NCBI GenBank assembly: GCA_902777325.1
Contig: CACYTH010000004.1
Location: 1 to 64,000 of the forward strand
Direction of reading: 5' to 3'
Length of the DNA stretch: 64,000 nucleotides
Origin: an uncultured Coriobacteriaceae bacterium
GTDB lineage: Bacteria > Actinomycetota > Coriobacteriia > Coriobacteriales > Atopobiaceae
Of the stretch, positions 27,091-35,091 are shown piece by piece (positions within the stretch are counted from its first letter, which is position 1; each line of letters begins with the position of its first letter). The position numbers and the translations under genes are program-made. The notes beneath the pieces are model-generated. The model worked only from the letters and a program-made list of their open reading frames with translations, was not told where the DNA came from and did no database searches.

Positions 27091-27675
27091 CTAGAGGAAG
27101 CACGCGTCTTCAGGTGGCCAGAATATAAAGAGGGCCTTTGACGTCACGGAGGTTCTGGGAACGACTCCGAAATAACGCGAATCGAGGGAGTTCGTGCGGT
27201 TGTCGCCCATCACCCAGAAGCAACCCGCAGGAACCGTGTAGGGAAAGGTGACGTTCTCCTCTAGGTTGCTCGAATGGCCGTCGAGGGGATAGGTGGGCTT
27301 GCCCTCGACGTAGGGCTCGTCGATGGCCACTCCGTCCACATAGACATACCCATCCTGGAGGTCGACGACCTGGCCCTCGGTGGCGATGACGCGCTTGATG
27401 AGCGTGACTCCGCTGCCATCGGGGTCGTCGAAGGTGATGATGTCACCGGGTTCGGGATCGCTCCAGTGAAGCGTGACCTTCTCCCCCACCAGGCGGTCGC
27501 CCAGCTGGATGGTCTCGAGCATCGAGCCCGAGGGAACGGCATATGTCTCGGCGATAAACACGCGGATGACAAGCGCCATGAAGAGCGCTATGGCAATGGT
27601 GGCGAGCAGCTCGAACCAAGCCGGCGTAGAGGGCTCGTCCTCCTCCACGAAGTAGTCGTATTGGTAATCGTCCAT
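27091..27675 (-). CDS. lepB: Type I signal peptidase
   Basis: LepB removes signal peptides from exported proteins outside the membrane. The 194-residue protein has a 25-residue cytosolic acidic N-terminus, one TM helix (~22-40), then [10 protein letters not shown] with nucleophile Ser51, the catalytic Lys94 in [12 protein letters not shown], and the [14 protein letters not shown] box. The ATG follows the trmD stop directly. Its location after trmD in a ribosomal operon is common in Gram-positives. Confidence 0.96.
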   Translation of the reverse strand: MDDYQYDYFVEEDEPSTPAWFELLATIAIALFMALVIRVFIAETYAVPSGSMLETIQLGDRLVGEKVTLHWSDPEPGDIITFDDPDGSGVTLIKRVIATEGQVVDLQDGYVYVDGVAIDEPYVEGKPTYPLDGHSSNLEENVTFPYTVPAGCFWVMGDNRTNSLDSRYFGVVPRTSVTSKALFIFWPPEDACFL

Positions 27676-28428
27676 CTAGCAGCCCTCCTCACCATGCTCG
27701 TGACCGTCGATTGCATCTCTTGCGATGGCCTCCTCACGAGGCGTGAGATCTGCCCCCTCGAGGAGATCCGGCCGCATGAGGGCGGTTCTCTTGATTGCGT
27801 TCTCGCGCCGCCAGCAATCGATGGCGCCATGGTCACCGGAAAGCAGTATCTCTGGCACGTCCATGTCGCGATACGTTGCAGGTCGTGTGTACTGCTCGTA
27901 CTCGAGGAGACTTCCGGCAAACGACTCGTCAACCGGGCTCTGGGCATCTCCCAGAGCGCCGGGCAAAAGACGCACCACCGCATCGGTGACGGTCATCGCG
28001 GCGAGCTCGCCGCCAGTGAGAACGTAGTCGCCCAGCGAGATGACCTCGTCTGCAAGCGTGTAGACGCGCTCGTCCATGCCCTCGTAGCGGCCACATACGA
28101 ACAGTATGCGATCGCAGTTTGAGAGCCTCTCGGCGTCACGCTGCGAGAAAGGCTTGCCGCAAGGCGAGAAGAAGATGACGTGCGGCTTCTGCTCGGCCAT
28201 CGCGCTCACGGCCTCCACCGCCTCGAAGATGGGCTCGGGCTTCATGAGCATGCCCTGTCCACCGCCAAAGGGAGCATCGTCCACCGTGCGATGGCGATCG
28301 TGCGTCCATGTGCGAAGGTCATGAGCGTGAAACTCGAAGATGCCCCGCGCCTTTGCCCGACCAAGGATGGAGGCGTCCACGTAGCTCTCGAACACCGATG
28401 GTATGACCGATATGGCATCAAAGCGCAT
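27676..28428 (-). CDS. trmD: tRNA (guanine-N1)-methyltransferase
   Basis: TrmD methylates G37 of tRNAs, preventing frameshifts, with a trefoil-knot SAM site. The 250-residue protein has FDAISVIPSVFESY, PFGGGQGMLMKPEPI, FFSPCGKPFSQRDAERL, FVCGRYEGMDERV, the knot SLGDYVLTGGELAAM and RPATYRDMDVPEILLSGDHG. It begins four bases after the rimM stop and ends where lepB begins. Confidence 0.97.
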   Translation of the reverse strand: MRFDAISVIPSVFESYVDASILGRAKARGIFEFHAHDLRTWTHDRHRTVDDAPFGGGQGMLMKPEPIFEAVEAVSAMAEQKPHVIFFSPCGKPFSQRDAERLSNCDRILFVCGRYEGMDERVYTLADEVISLGDYVLTGGELAAMTVTDAVVRLLPGALGDAQSPVDESFAGSLLEYEQYTRPATYRDMDVPEILLSGDHGAIDCWRRENAIKRTALMRPDLLEGADLTPREEAIARDAIDGHEHGEEGC

Positions 28429-28432
28429 GCGA

Positions 28433-28957
28433 TCACGACCTCTCGGCTTCTATCGTGCCCTTGGGCACGTCTACGAGAATCTCCCCCTCAGCGGGGAGCT
28501 CCTTTACGATCTCGGGCACGGCGGGAACGAGGACCTCGCCATAGGGCCCTTCTATGACCCACACGTCGTGTACTTGACCAACCAGAATCTCTGAGATGCT
28601 GCCCAGGTGGCCATGCTCCTCGTCTGAGACCGATCGGCCCAGCAGCGCGTCAAGGTCATGCATCTCGTAGCCCTCGGGAAGGTCTTCCACGTTGGCGAGG
28701 ACCGTACATCCCGCGAGCTCCTCGGCGTCAGCGATGCTGCTCACGCCCGATAGCTCCACGAGGGCACCAGTCCCTCCGCCCGAGGTGACTCCCGTGACCT
28801 CGTGCCAGCGGTCGCGCTTGAGTGCGGGCGGCACGCAGGCAACCGTCATGCCCTCATGCAGCATAAGGGGAAGGCCGTGAACGGGAACCGTCACGACCTC
28901 CCCCCTCTTTCCGTGTGGCTTCTCCACACGGGCTATGGCTCGATAGTGCGCGCGCAA
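28433..28957 (-). CDS. rimM: Ribosome maturation factor RimM
   Basis: RimM helps assemble the 30S head through S19. The N-terminal RimM domain shows AIARVEKPHGKRGEVVTVPV, and the C-terminal PRC-barrel contains DLPEGYEMHDLDALLG and VPAVPEIVKELPAEGEILVD. The TTG at 28957 is chosen because it lies four bases past the khpA stop and leaves the usual few residues before the core; upstream extension would read through khpA. Length is 174 residues. The start is less certain than the identity. Confidence 0.9.
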   Translation of the reverse strand: MRAHYRAIARVEKPHGKRGEVVTVPVHGLPLMLHEGMTVACVPPALKRDRWHEVTGVTSGGGTGALVELSGVSSIADAEELAGCTVLANVEDLPEGYEMHDLDALLGRSVSDEEHGHLGSISEILVGQVHDVWVIEGPYGEVLVPAVPEIVKELPAEGEILVDVPKGTIEAERS

Positions 28958-28961
28958 GCTC

Positions 28962-29258
28962 TTAGCCCAGGACCTCGACCTCAACCGAGGTCCCCACGCG
29001 GGAGCCGAGCGCACGGGCAAGCGTGCGGATGGCCTTGATCGTACGTCCACGACGCCCGATGATGCGACCGGCATCCTCCTCGGCACAGCTCACCTCAATG
29101 AGCGCGCCTTCGGGGCCATCGGTCACATCGAGCGAGACGGCGTCATCGTTACTGACCAGCCCGCACACGATGTACTCCACAAGGTCTGCAACCTTGTCGG
29201 AGGGCATCTCCATGCCAGTGGCAGTCTCCTCGATGGGCTCGATCGTCTCGTTGGCCAC
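28962..29258 (-). CDS. khpA: KH-domain RNA-binding protein KhpA
   Basis: KhpA (YlqC) is a small KH protein that, usually with KhpB, binds RNA and affects cell division or envelope genes. The 98 residues contain a single KH fold with the GxxG loop in GRIIGRRGRTIKAIRTLARA, preceded by LVEYIVCGLVSNDDAVSLDV. The start is GTG with GAGGAG nine bases upstream. It is wedged between rpsP and rimM, its standard location. No KhpB is in the window. Confidence 0.95.
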   Translation of the reverse strand: MANETIEPIEETATGMEMPSDKVADLVEYIVCGLVSNDDAVSLDVTDGPEGALIEVSCAEEDAGRIIGRRGRTIKAIRTLARALGSRVGTSVEVEVLG

Positions 29259-29264
29259 AGAAAC

Positions 29265-29576
29265 CTACTCCTCGGAACCGGCGGCCTTTGCGGCGGCCTT
29301 CTTGGAGAGCTTCTGCTTCTTCTCGGGAGCAGGGGTGCCCTCGCGTGCGACATCGATGAGATGAGACACGGCGTTGGTGGGCTGGGCGCCCTTGGCGATC
29401 CACTCGTCGATCTTCTCGAGATCGAGGTCGATGACCTTGGGGTTTGCTACGGGGTTGTAGCGACCGACCAGCTCGATGTAACGACCGTCGCGCGGCATGC
29501 GGCCATCAGCGACGACGACACGGTAGAACGGACGCTTCTTGGCACCGTGACGGGCCAGGCGAATCTTGACTGCCAA
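29265..29576 (-). CDS. rpsP: 30S ribosomal protein S16
   Basis: S16 is an early-assembling 30S protein. The 103 residues begin [20 protein letters not shown] and include [17 protein letters not shown], with a lysine/alanine-rich C-terminal tail ([18 protein letters not shown]). The start is TTG at 29576, placed six bases after GGAGGAG; no ATG is available there. It heads the rpsP-khpA-rimM-trmD-lepB-glyQ-glyS operon. Confidence 0.96.
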   Translation of the reverse strand: MAVKIRLARHGAKKRPFYRVVVADGRMPRDGRYIELVGRYNPVANPKVIDLDLEKIDEWIAKGAQPTNAVSHLIDVAREGTPAPEKKQKLSKKAAAKAAGSEE

Positions 29577-29649
29577 TGAAAACTCCTCCAGACAGGCGGC
29601 GCACGTGGATGATGGTTTGACCGCGCCGCAAGGCCACAAACGAACCTAT

Positions 29650-29677
29650 ATGATACGACTCTCGTACGGGGGTGCAA
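29650..29677 (-). promoter_or_regulatory. rpsP operon promoter
   Basis: On the minus strand the -35 is TTGCAC (29672-29677), the spacer is 16 bp and the -10 is TATCAT (29650-29655), about 75 bp before rpsP. Confidence 0.6.
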
Positions 29678-29725
29678 GGTGCAGTTTTTGTGAACACAAG
29701 ATGCTCTGACCGTTTTTTCAAGCTT

Positions 29726-29744
29726 TTCAGGTTTCGCTTCAGGT
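29726..29744 (+). promoter_or_regulatory. TTCAGGT direct repeat upstream of the response regulator
   Basis: Two exact TTCAGGT copies start 12 bp apart (29726 and 29738), about one helical turn, in the region before the regulator. OmpR/PhoB-family proteins bind such direct repeats, so this may be an autoregulatory operator. That reading is inferred. Confidence 0.4.
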
Positions 29745-29802
29745 GACTTTAAGGCTCAGGCAATAGGATTGGCCTTACGACACGCTACGTTGAGGAGCAC
29801 GC

Positions 29803-30486
29803 ATGAACATTCTGGTCGTAGAGGACGAACGCAACCTTGCCGATGCCATCTGCCGCATCCTGGAAGACGCTGGCTATAACGCAGAGGCATGCTATGACGG
29901 GAAGAGTGGCCTCATCTCTGCAGAGAGCGGTCTCTACGACGCCGTGGTGCTCGACGTCATGCTGCCCGGGATGTCTGGCCTTGAGGTCGTTCACGAGCTT
30001 CGGCGCAAGCACAACGCGACACCCGTCCTCATGCTGACGGCCCGCACAGCCACAACCGACAAGGTCGAGGGCCTCGACGCTGGCGCTGACGACTATATGA
30101 CCAAGCCCTTCGAGGCTCCCGAGCTCCTGGCGCGCATGCGCGCGCTCCTGCGACGCCAAGGTGACATCGTCATCGACGAGCTGGAGTTTGCGGACCTCAC
30201 GCTTGACCTCTCGACACACGACTTGCGCTGTGGCGACCGCAGCGTCCATCTGTCCGGCAAGGAGTTCGAGGTCCTGCGCATGCTCATGGGCGCCAACGCG
30301 CGCGTCATCTCGAAGCAGGACCTGCTCGTCCGCGTCTGGGGCGCCGACGTCGACACGTCCGAGAACTCCGTGGAGGCGTACATCTCGTTTCTGCGCAAAA
30401 AGCTCGCGCACCTCAAGAGCGAAGTCCAGATCACGACGCTGCGCATGATAGGCTATCGCCTGGAGGTGCTCCCCTCCGCAAAGTAG
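29803..30486 (+). CDS. OmpR/PhoB-family response regulator
   Basis: This is a two-component DNA-binding regulator of 227 residues. The receiver domain (1-118) has acidic-pocket residues in VVEDE, phospho-acceptor Asp51 (LDVMLPG), the switch Thr in LTARTAT and the Lys in TKPF. The C-terminal winged helix (~125-222) has LSGKEFEVLRMLM, the recognition region SVEAYISFLRKKL and a final IGYRLE wing. GAGGAG lies five bases upstream of the ATG. The partner kinase begins 24 bp downstream. The target genes are not evident from sequence. Confidence 0.95.
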   Translation: MNILVVEDERNLADAICRILEDAGYNAEACYDGKSGLISAESGLYDAVVLDVMLPGMSGLEVVHELRRKHNATPVLMLTARTATTDKVEGLDAGADDYMTKPFEAPELLARMRALLRRQGDIVIDELEFADLTLDLSTHDLRCGDRSVHLSGKEFEVLRMLMGANARVISKQDLLVRVWGADVDTSENSVEAYISFLRKKLAHLKSEVQITTLRMIGYRLEVLPSAK

Positions 30487-30510
30487 GCTAGGTCAGGCGA
30501 AAGAGGCGTC

Positions 30511-31866
30511 ATGCTCAAGAGGCTTCGCCGCAAGTTCATTGCCATCGTCATGGTGCTCGTTGGCGTGGTTCTCGTTTCGGTTCTTGGTTCATCCCTCTAC
30601 GGCACGTACCGGTCGCAGCGCTCCCTGGTAGACGAGTCGCTTCGAATGAGCCTCGTCAATCCTTACGGGCATCGTGCCGCGGAAGACATCCAGTCTGTCA
30701 TGGTCGGCGAGTCGTGGGACTCGCTTGACGACGATTATGACGAGCTGGAAGAACTCGACGACTTTTACGAGGGGTCGGACAACCCAAACGCATGGCCACA
30801 AGAGGGCCAGGACGATGGCAAGTTTGCGGCCGGCGACGTCCGTGGAGGACTTCTCGGCATCGTCCTGAGCATAGACGACCAAGGCACCATCCTAGAAGCG
30901 AACAACGTCCCGATTAACATCGACCAGGATACGATTGTCACCGTCATTTCCAACGTCCTCAACAAGGGCACATCAGAAGGCTACGACGCCTCGATCCACG
31001 CCGCGTGGCTCAGCGAGCAGTCAGTGGATGGCACGCGTCTTGCCATCGTGGACACCACTGCCATCGATGCCCTTCTCAGGGAGCAGGTTCGCACCGACGC
31101 GCTGATCATCTGCCTGACGCTTGTCGCGTTCTTTGGCATATCCTCCCTCCTTGCAACCTGGGCCCTTCGCCCTGTCGAGCGCGCCTGGGAGCAGCAGCGT
31201 CGCTTTGTGTCCGACGCCTCTCACGAACTGAAGACTCCCCTTGCCGTCATCCTTGCCAACGTGCAGATCCTGCAGCGCGAAGAGGGTCTGAGTGACGACG
31301 CCCGGCGCTGGGTAGACAGTACCGCTGACGAGGCGAACCAGATGAAGGACCTGGTGAACGACCTTCTGCAGCTGGCGCGATCCGACGAGTCCGCGGCGGG
31401 CACCATGTCCATGCGCAGCGAGGACATCGACCTCTCTGAGATGGTCGAGGGGGCGTGCCTTGAGTTTGACGCAGTGGCATTCGAGCGTGAGTGCATGCTC
31501 GAGTCGGACGTGGCCGAGGGAGTCACCTGCAAGGGCGACCCCGACTGGATGGAGCGCCTCGTGCGCATCCTCATCGACAACGCATGCAAGTACGGCGCGC
31601 GGGGCACCACGATCAGAGTCCGACTCGCGCAAGAGGGCAGCCACACGCGCCTTTCCGTGAACAATATGGGGAACCCCATAGACCCGGAGGACCTCCCCCA
31701 CGTCTTCGAGCGGTTTTATCGCTCCGACAAGGCTCGTACGCACTCTGGCGAAGGTGGATTTGGCCTTGGCCTCGCCATCGCAAAGGGAATCGCGGAGGCG
31801 CATGGTGGAAGCATCGCGGTCGAGAGTACCGAGGAGGGCGGCACGACCTTCACGGTCACCCTGTAG
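30511..31866 (+). CDS. Membrane sensor histidine kinase
   Basis: This is the partner kinase of the upstream regulator, 451 residues. TM1 is at ~9-30 and TM2 at ~197-217. The extracytoplasmic sensor between them contains a very acidic stretch (about 15 Asp/Glu among residues 70-102). TM2 runs almost directly into the dimerisation helix with H238 in SDASHELKTPLAV; no full HAMP domain is evident. The ATPase domain has the N box ILIDNACKYGA, G1-like region, F box VFERFYRSDKA and G2 GFGLGLAIAKGIAEAHGG. The ligand is unknown; the acidic patch suggests cations or cationic peptides (inference). Confidence 0.93.
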   Translation: MLKRLRRKFIAIVMVLVGVVLVSVLGSSLYGTYRSQRSLVDESLRMSLVNPYGHRAAEDIQSVMVGESWDSLDDDYDELEELDDFYEGSDNPNAWPQEGQDDGKFAAGDVRGGLLGIVLSIDDQGTILEANNVPINIDQDTIVTVISNVLNKGTSEGYDASIHAAWLSEQSVDGTRLAIVDTTAIDALLREQVRTDALIICLTLVAFFGISSLLATWALRPVERAWEQQRRFVSDASHELKTPLAVILANVQILQREEGLSDDARRWVDSTADEANQMKDLVNDLLQLARSDESAAGTMSMRSEDIDLSEMVEGACLEFDAVAFERECMLESDVAEGVTCKGDPDWMERLVRILIDNACKYGARGTTIRVRLAQEGSHTRLSVNNMGNPIDPEDLPHVFERFYRSDKARTHSGEGGFGLGLAIAKGIAEAHGGSIAVESTEEGGTTFTVTL

Positions 31867-31882
31867 ACGGCTTGCGGCTCCG

Positions 31883-31917
31883 TCGACTACGTACGCATGT
31901 TCGCCTATACTAGGCAC
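31883..31917 (+). promoter_or_regulatory. dinB promoter, probably for a leaderless mRNA
   Basis: The -10 is TATACT (31906-31911), with a -35-like TCGACT (31883-31888) 17 bp upstream. Six bases after the -10 comes the dinB ATG itself, so the transcript would start at or next to the A of the start codon. Confidence 0.5.
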
Positions 31918-33189
31918 ATGGAGCAGACCATCGACATACCTTGGAACGGCAGGGCCGTGGGGCTCATGGACCTTGATGCCTTCTTTGCCTCGGTCGAGCA
32001 GCTTGATCACCCAGAGTGGCGAGGCAAGCCGGTCATCGTCGGAGGCTCGGCCGAGCGACGAGGCGTGGTGTCGACGGCTTCATACGAGGCGCGCGTCTTT
32101 GGCATCCACTCGGCCATGCCATCCTGGCAGGCAAAGCGCATCTGTCCGCAAGCCATCTGGACGCACGGTCACTACGCGCGCTATCGCGAGCTTTCCGACA
32201 AGGTTATGGCCATTTTGCAGGCGCAGACGCCGCTCGTCGAGCAGGTGTCCATAGACGAGGCCTTCTTCGACGTAACCCCAGGGCGCTTTTCGCACGAAAA
32301 CCCGATTGCTATCTGCCAGCGCATCCAAGAGGCGGTATCCGAGCTGGGCATTACCTGCTCAATCGGCATAGGGGCCAACAAGACGGTGGCCAAGATCGCA
32401 TCGGAGCGCCAGAAGCCACGTGGTCTCACCGTCGTGCTTCCTGGGACTGAGGCGTCGTTTTTGGCTCCCCTACCAGTCCGCGCCATGAGCGGCATCGGCA
32501 GCGCCAGCGAGAAGCGCCTCTCCGAGATGGGCATACACACCCTCGGGCAACTTGCCTCGCAGGACCCAGACAAGATGCGCGCCGTCTTCGGCGTCTCTGG
32601 ACCTCGCATGGTCGCACGGGCCGCAGGACTCGAGCAATCGCGCGTGCGCGATGCCGAGGAGCCTGAGGAGGTAAAGTCCGTCTCTAACGAGCGCACCTTC
32701 GCGCACGACCTCAAGACCCGTCAGGAGCTGGTTGCTGCAATCGGTCACGTGAGTGCGCTCACGGGTACGCGTCTCAGGCGCAAGGGCCTTGCAGGCACGC
32801 AGGTTACTCTCAAGCTCAAGTTCGACATCAGGCATACCCATACGGCCCAGCGCCAGCTCAGCCGGCCGACTGACGACGAGCATGTCTTTGGGGCGGTAGC
32901 CGTCGAGCTCTTGGACGGGCTCTGGCGCGAGGGGACGGGCGTCAGGCTCGTGGGCGTCGCCGTCAGTGGCTTCGATGGCGCAAAGCCCCGTCAGCTCGGC
33001 CTCTTCGATGAGGACGACTCGACAGGGCACAAGGGCGATGCGCCATCGCAACGTGACCTCAGGGCGCTGTCCGTAGCCACCGACAGCATCCGTGCACGCT
33101 TTGGCAACGACGTCCTGAGCTATGGGCGAGACCTGCGCTTCAAGCACACCGAGTCGGACACGGCCCCCATGGACAAGTGCGACTTCTAA
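31918..33189 (+). CDS. dinB: DNA polymerase IV (Y-family)
   Basis: DinB is an error-prone translesion polymerase. The 423 residues show the palm motif LMDLDAFFASVEQ, SYEARVFGIHSAMP, catalytic SIDEAFFDVT, GIGANKTVAKIASERQKP, helix-hairpin-helix segments around GIGSASEKRLSEMGIHTLG, the little-finger domain, and a beta-clamp-binding sequence QLGLF. ATG 31918 is chosen over 31897 because the upstream -10 fits a start at 31918 and neither has a Shine-Dalgarno. It converges on rsfS with a shared hairpin between. No LexA box is obvious. Confidence 0.95.
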   Translation: MEQTIDIPWNGRAVGLMDLDAFFASVEQLDHPEWRGKPVIVGGSAERRGVVSTASYEARVFGIHSAMPSWQAKRICPQAIWTHGHYARYRELSDKVMAILQAQTPLVEQVSIDEAFFDVTPGRFSHENPIAICQRIQEAVSELGITCSIGIGANKTVAKIASERQKPRGLTVVLPGTEASFLAPLPVRAMSGIGSASEKRLSEMGIHTLGQLASQDPDKMRAVFGVSGPRMVARAAGLEQSRVRDAEEPEEVKSVSNERTFAHDLKTRQELVAAIGHVSALTGTRLRRKGLAGTQVTLKLKFDIRHTHTAQRQLSRPTDDEHVFGAVAVELLDGLWREGTGVRLVGVAVSGFDGAKPRQLGLFDEDDSTGHKGDAPSQRDLRALSVATDSIRARFGNDVLSYGRDLRFKHTESDTAPMDKCDF

Positions 33190-33192
33190 AGA

Positions 33193-33220
33193 CGATGCGG
33201 GGACTTATGCCCCCGCATCG
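33193..33220. terminator. Hairpin between convergent dinB and rsfS
   Basis: A perfect 10-bp stem CGATGCGGGG/CCCCGCATCG (33193-33202 with 33211-33220) with an 8-nt loop sits between the two stops. The minus side continues UCUUUAG and the plus side has no U-run, so it works better for rsfS if it is a terminator. Confidence 0.6.
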
Positions 33221-33244
33221 ACGACGTGCATTTGCTTGCGCGGC

Positions 33245-33664
33245 CTACTCCTCGGGCATGTCCTCAAAGCCCTCGCCCTCGGTCAGCCACTCGTCCTCAG
33301 GGGTTGCGCCCTCAAGGTCGAGCTTCACGTGCGGGGCGTCTCCCCAAAGGCGCTCGAGGCGATAGAAGTCGCGTGACTCCTCACGGAACACATGGATGAC
33401 AACAGCTCCGTAGTCGACGAGCAGCCAGGTGGCACCTGCACGGCCCTCTATGGAAAGGGGCTTCTCCTGACAGTTGATGCGCACCTTCTCCTCGATCTCC
33501 TCGACGACGGCGTCCATCATCGGGTTGTTCGCCACCGTGCAGATGACGAAGTAGTCACAGACGTCCGACTTGCCCGTGAGGTCGAGCACGAGGATGTCGG
33601 TAGCCTTCTTGTCGTCAGCGGCGGTTGCCGCAATCTTTGCGAGTTCGAGGGGCGTAGCTGCCAT
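33245..33664 (-). CDS. rsfS: Ribosomal silencing factor RsfS
   Basis: RsfS (YbeB/Iojap) binds L14 and blocks subunit joining when nutrients are scarce. The 139 residues have the DUF143 core: DILVLDLTGKSDVCDYFVI, ANNPMMDAVVEEIEEKVR, GATWLLVDYGAVVIHVF and FYRLERLWGDA. AGGAG precedes the ATG by six bases. It ends the rplU-to-rsfS cluster, after yqeK and nadD, the usual order. Confidence 0.95.
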   Translation of the reverse strand: MAATPLELAKIAATAADDKKATDILVLDLTGKSDVCDYFVICTVANNPMMDAVVEEIEEKVRINCQEKPLSIEGRAGATWLLVDYGAVVIHVFREESRDFYRLERLWGDAPHVKLDLEGATPEDEWLTEGEGFEDMPEE

Positions 33665-33673
33665 TTAGTTCTC

Positions 33674-34339
33674 CTAATCCTTGTTTGCCCTACGGCGCAG
33701 GGCAAGTTCATTGTATATGTCCAAGGTCCCGGGATACAGGTACCGCTCGGTATCGATCACGTAAGAGACCCCATGATAGAAGGAGGTCCAGTAGACGTCC
33801 TCCAACGGCGCGTGCTCGTCAACGAGTGCGCGCACCTCGTGGATGGCGGGAACGTCGGCCCTCAGCGGCTCGATGCCGTCCGCAACAAACACGACCATGT
33901 CAAGGGCGGTCATGTGAGCGTGGCCAATCGTGTGCCGGTCGATGGCCTGCCATACGCTGTCCGGCAGATCGGGGTAGCGCGCAGGCAGATGGCGAGCCGC
34001 CGTCATCCCATGGTAGAGCGGCTGCACGAGACTCGGCTCCACGCCCAAGTCGACTCCGAGCTCAAGCGCAAGCGCCGTCTGCTCGTCGGCCGAAAGGACC
34101 TTGTCCCAGTCGTGCAGTATGCCTGCCACGCGCGCAAGAAACGCTTCGGCGCCATATGCGGCCGCCATCCGCTCCGCCGTTTGCGCAACCGAGAGCGAGT
34201 GGCGATAGCGACGAGGCTTCGCCTCCTTCATGTGGGTGCGAAGGTCGGCCTCCAGGCTATCAATGAGCTCCCTCTCGGCCTTGTCGTAGTTCATCTTGGC
34301 CTTTGGGGCAGCCCATTGGCCGTTCTTGTCAAAGGGCAT
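33674..34339 (-). CDS. yqeK: YqeK-type HD-domain phosphohydrolase
   Basis: YqeK proteins hydrolyse Ap4A symmetrically in Gram-positives. The 221-residue protein has YRHSLSVAQTAERMA (first His), GILHDWDKVLS (HD pair), the HGMTAARHL segment, RHTIGHAHMTALDMVVFVADGIEP with later metal-binding residues, and a C-terminal helical tail. The ATG overlaps the nadD stop by 11 bases, suggesting coupled translation. The pair nadD-yqeK is conserved. Confidence 0.92.
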   Translation of the reverse strand: MPFDKNGQWAAPKAKMNYDKAERELIDSLEADLRTHMKEAKPRRYRHSLSVAQTAERMAAAYGAEAFLARVAGILHDWDKVLSADEQTALALELGVDLGVEPSLVQPLYHGMTAARHLPARYPDLPDSVWQAIDRHTIGHAHMTALDMVVFVADGIEPLRADVPAIHEVRALVDEHAPLEDVYWTSFYHGVSYVIDTERYLYPGTLDIYNELALRRRANKD

Positions 34340-35066
34340 CCTCGTCTCCCCTCATCTGGCCATAACGGGTTGCGCGCGCTCCGAAGAGATGGCGCTTGTG
34401 GATGTAGCCCGTCACGGAATCGGGCGTGAGGTAGCGCAGGCTCTGACCTGCGACAACACGCTCACGCAGATAGCTCGACGAGATGGAAAGCGCTGGAATG
34501 CTGAGGTACGTCACGTCAAACTCATAGGGGGCGTCGTCGAAGGCACGCTGCGCGCAGTTGAGGTCATAGCCAGGCCTCGTGGCTCCCACCAGATGGGCGA
34601 GCTCGGCGATGGTGCCCGCATCACGCCACGAGACCACCTCTGCGATGGCGTCAGCACCGGTGATGAAGTAGAACTCCACGTTGTCAGGATAGATAGTCCT
34701 TAGGCGCCTGAGCGTGTCTGCGGTATAGGTGATGCCCTCTCGGTCCACCTCAAAGCGACTTGCCACGAAATGCGGGTTGTCTGACGTGGCGAGCAGCGTC
34801 ATGGCATAGCGGTCCTCGCTCGAGGTCACTCGCTTGTCCTGCTTGAAGGCAGGGCTGCCGGCTGGCATGAAGACCACCACATCAAGGTCTAGACGGTCGA
34901 AGGCCGCTTCTGCCGCCACAAGATGCCCGTTATGGATCGGGTCGAAGGTGCCGCCCATGATGCCAAGCTTGTACGTGCGCCTCGGGTTTTGGCCAAGCTG
35001 TGGCAGATCGCCCCACGACGCAGTCCCATCAGGGCGTTTCATCTCGTCCTGTGCATGCAAATCCAT
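34329..35066 (-). CDS. nadD: Nicotinate-nucleotide adenylyltransferase
   Basis: NadD adenylates nicotinate mononucleotide in NAD synthesis. The core begins KLGIMGGTFDPIHNGHLVAA (nucleotidyltransferase HxGH-like site). FMPAGSPAFKQDKRVTSSEDR, YFITGADAIAEVVSWRD and the C-terminal SISSSYLRERVVAGQSLRYL (ISSTxxR-like) follow. ATG 35066 has AGGGGAG upstream and gives 245 residues, including ~30 extra N-terminal residues before the core. It begins 25 bp after proB. Confidence 0.95.
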   Translation of the reverse strand: MDLHAQDEMKRPDGTASWGDLPQLGQNPRRTYKLGIMGGTFDPIHNGHLVAAEAAFDRLDLDVVVFMPAGSPAFKQDKRVTSSEDRYAMTLLATSDNPHFVASRFEVDREGITYTADTLRRLRTIYPDNVEFYFITGADAIAEVVSWRDAGTIAELAHLVGATRPGYDLNCAQRAFDDAPYEFDVTYLSIPALSISSSYLRERVVAGQSLRYLTPDSVTGYIHKRHLFGARATRYGQMRGDEDAL

Positions 35067-35091
35067 CCGGCACTCCCCTTTTGGGCGGCTT

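Noticed and set aside
24033..27128. 1031-residue open frame on plus, antisense to glyS and glyQ
   Set aside because: It spans two well-supported minus-strand genes and their junction and has no protein-like motif.
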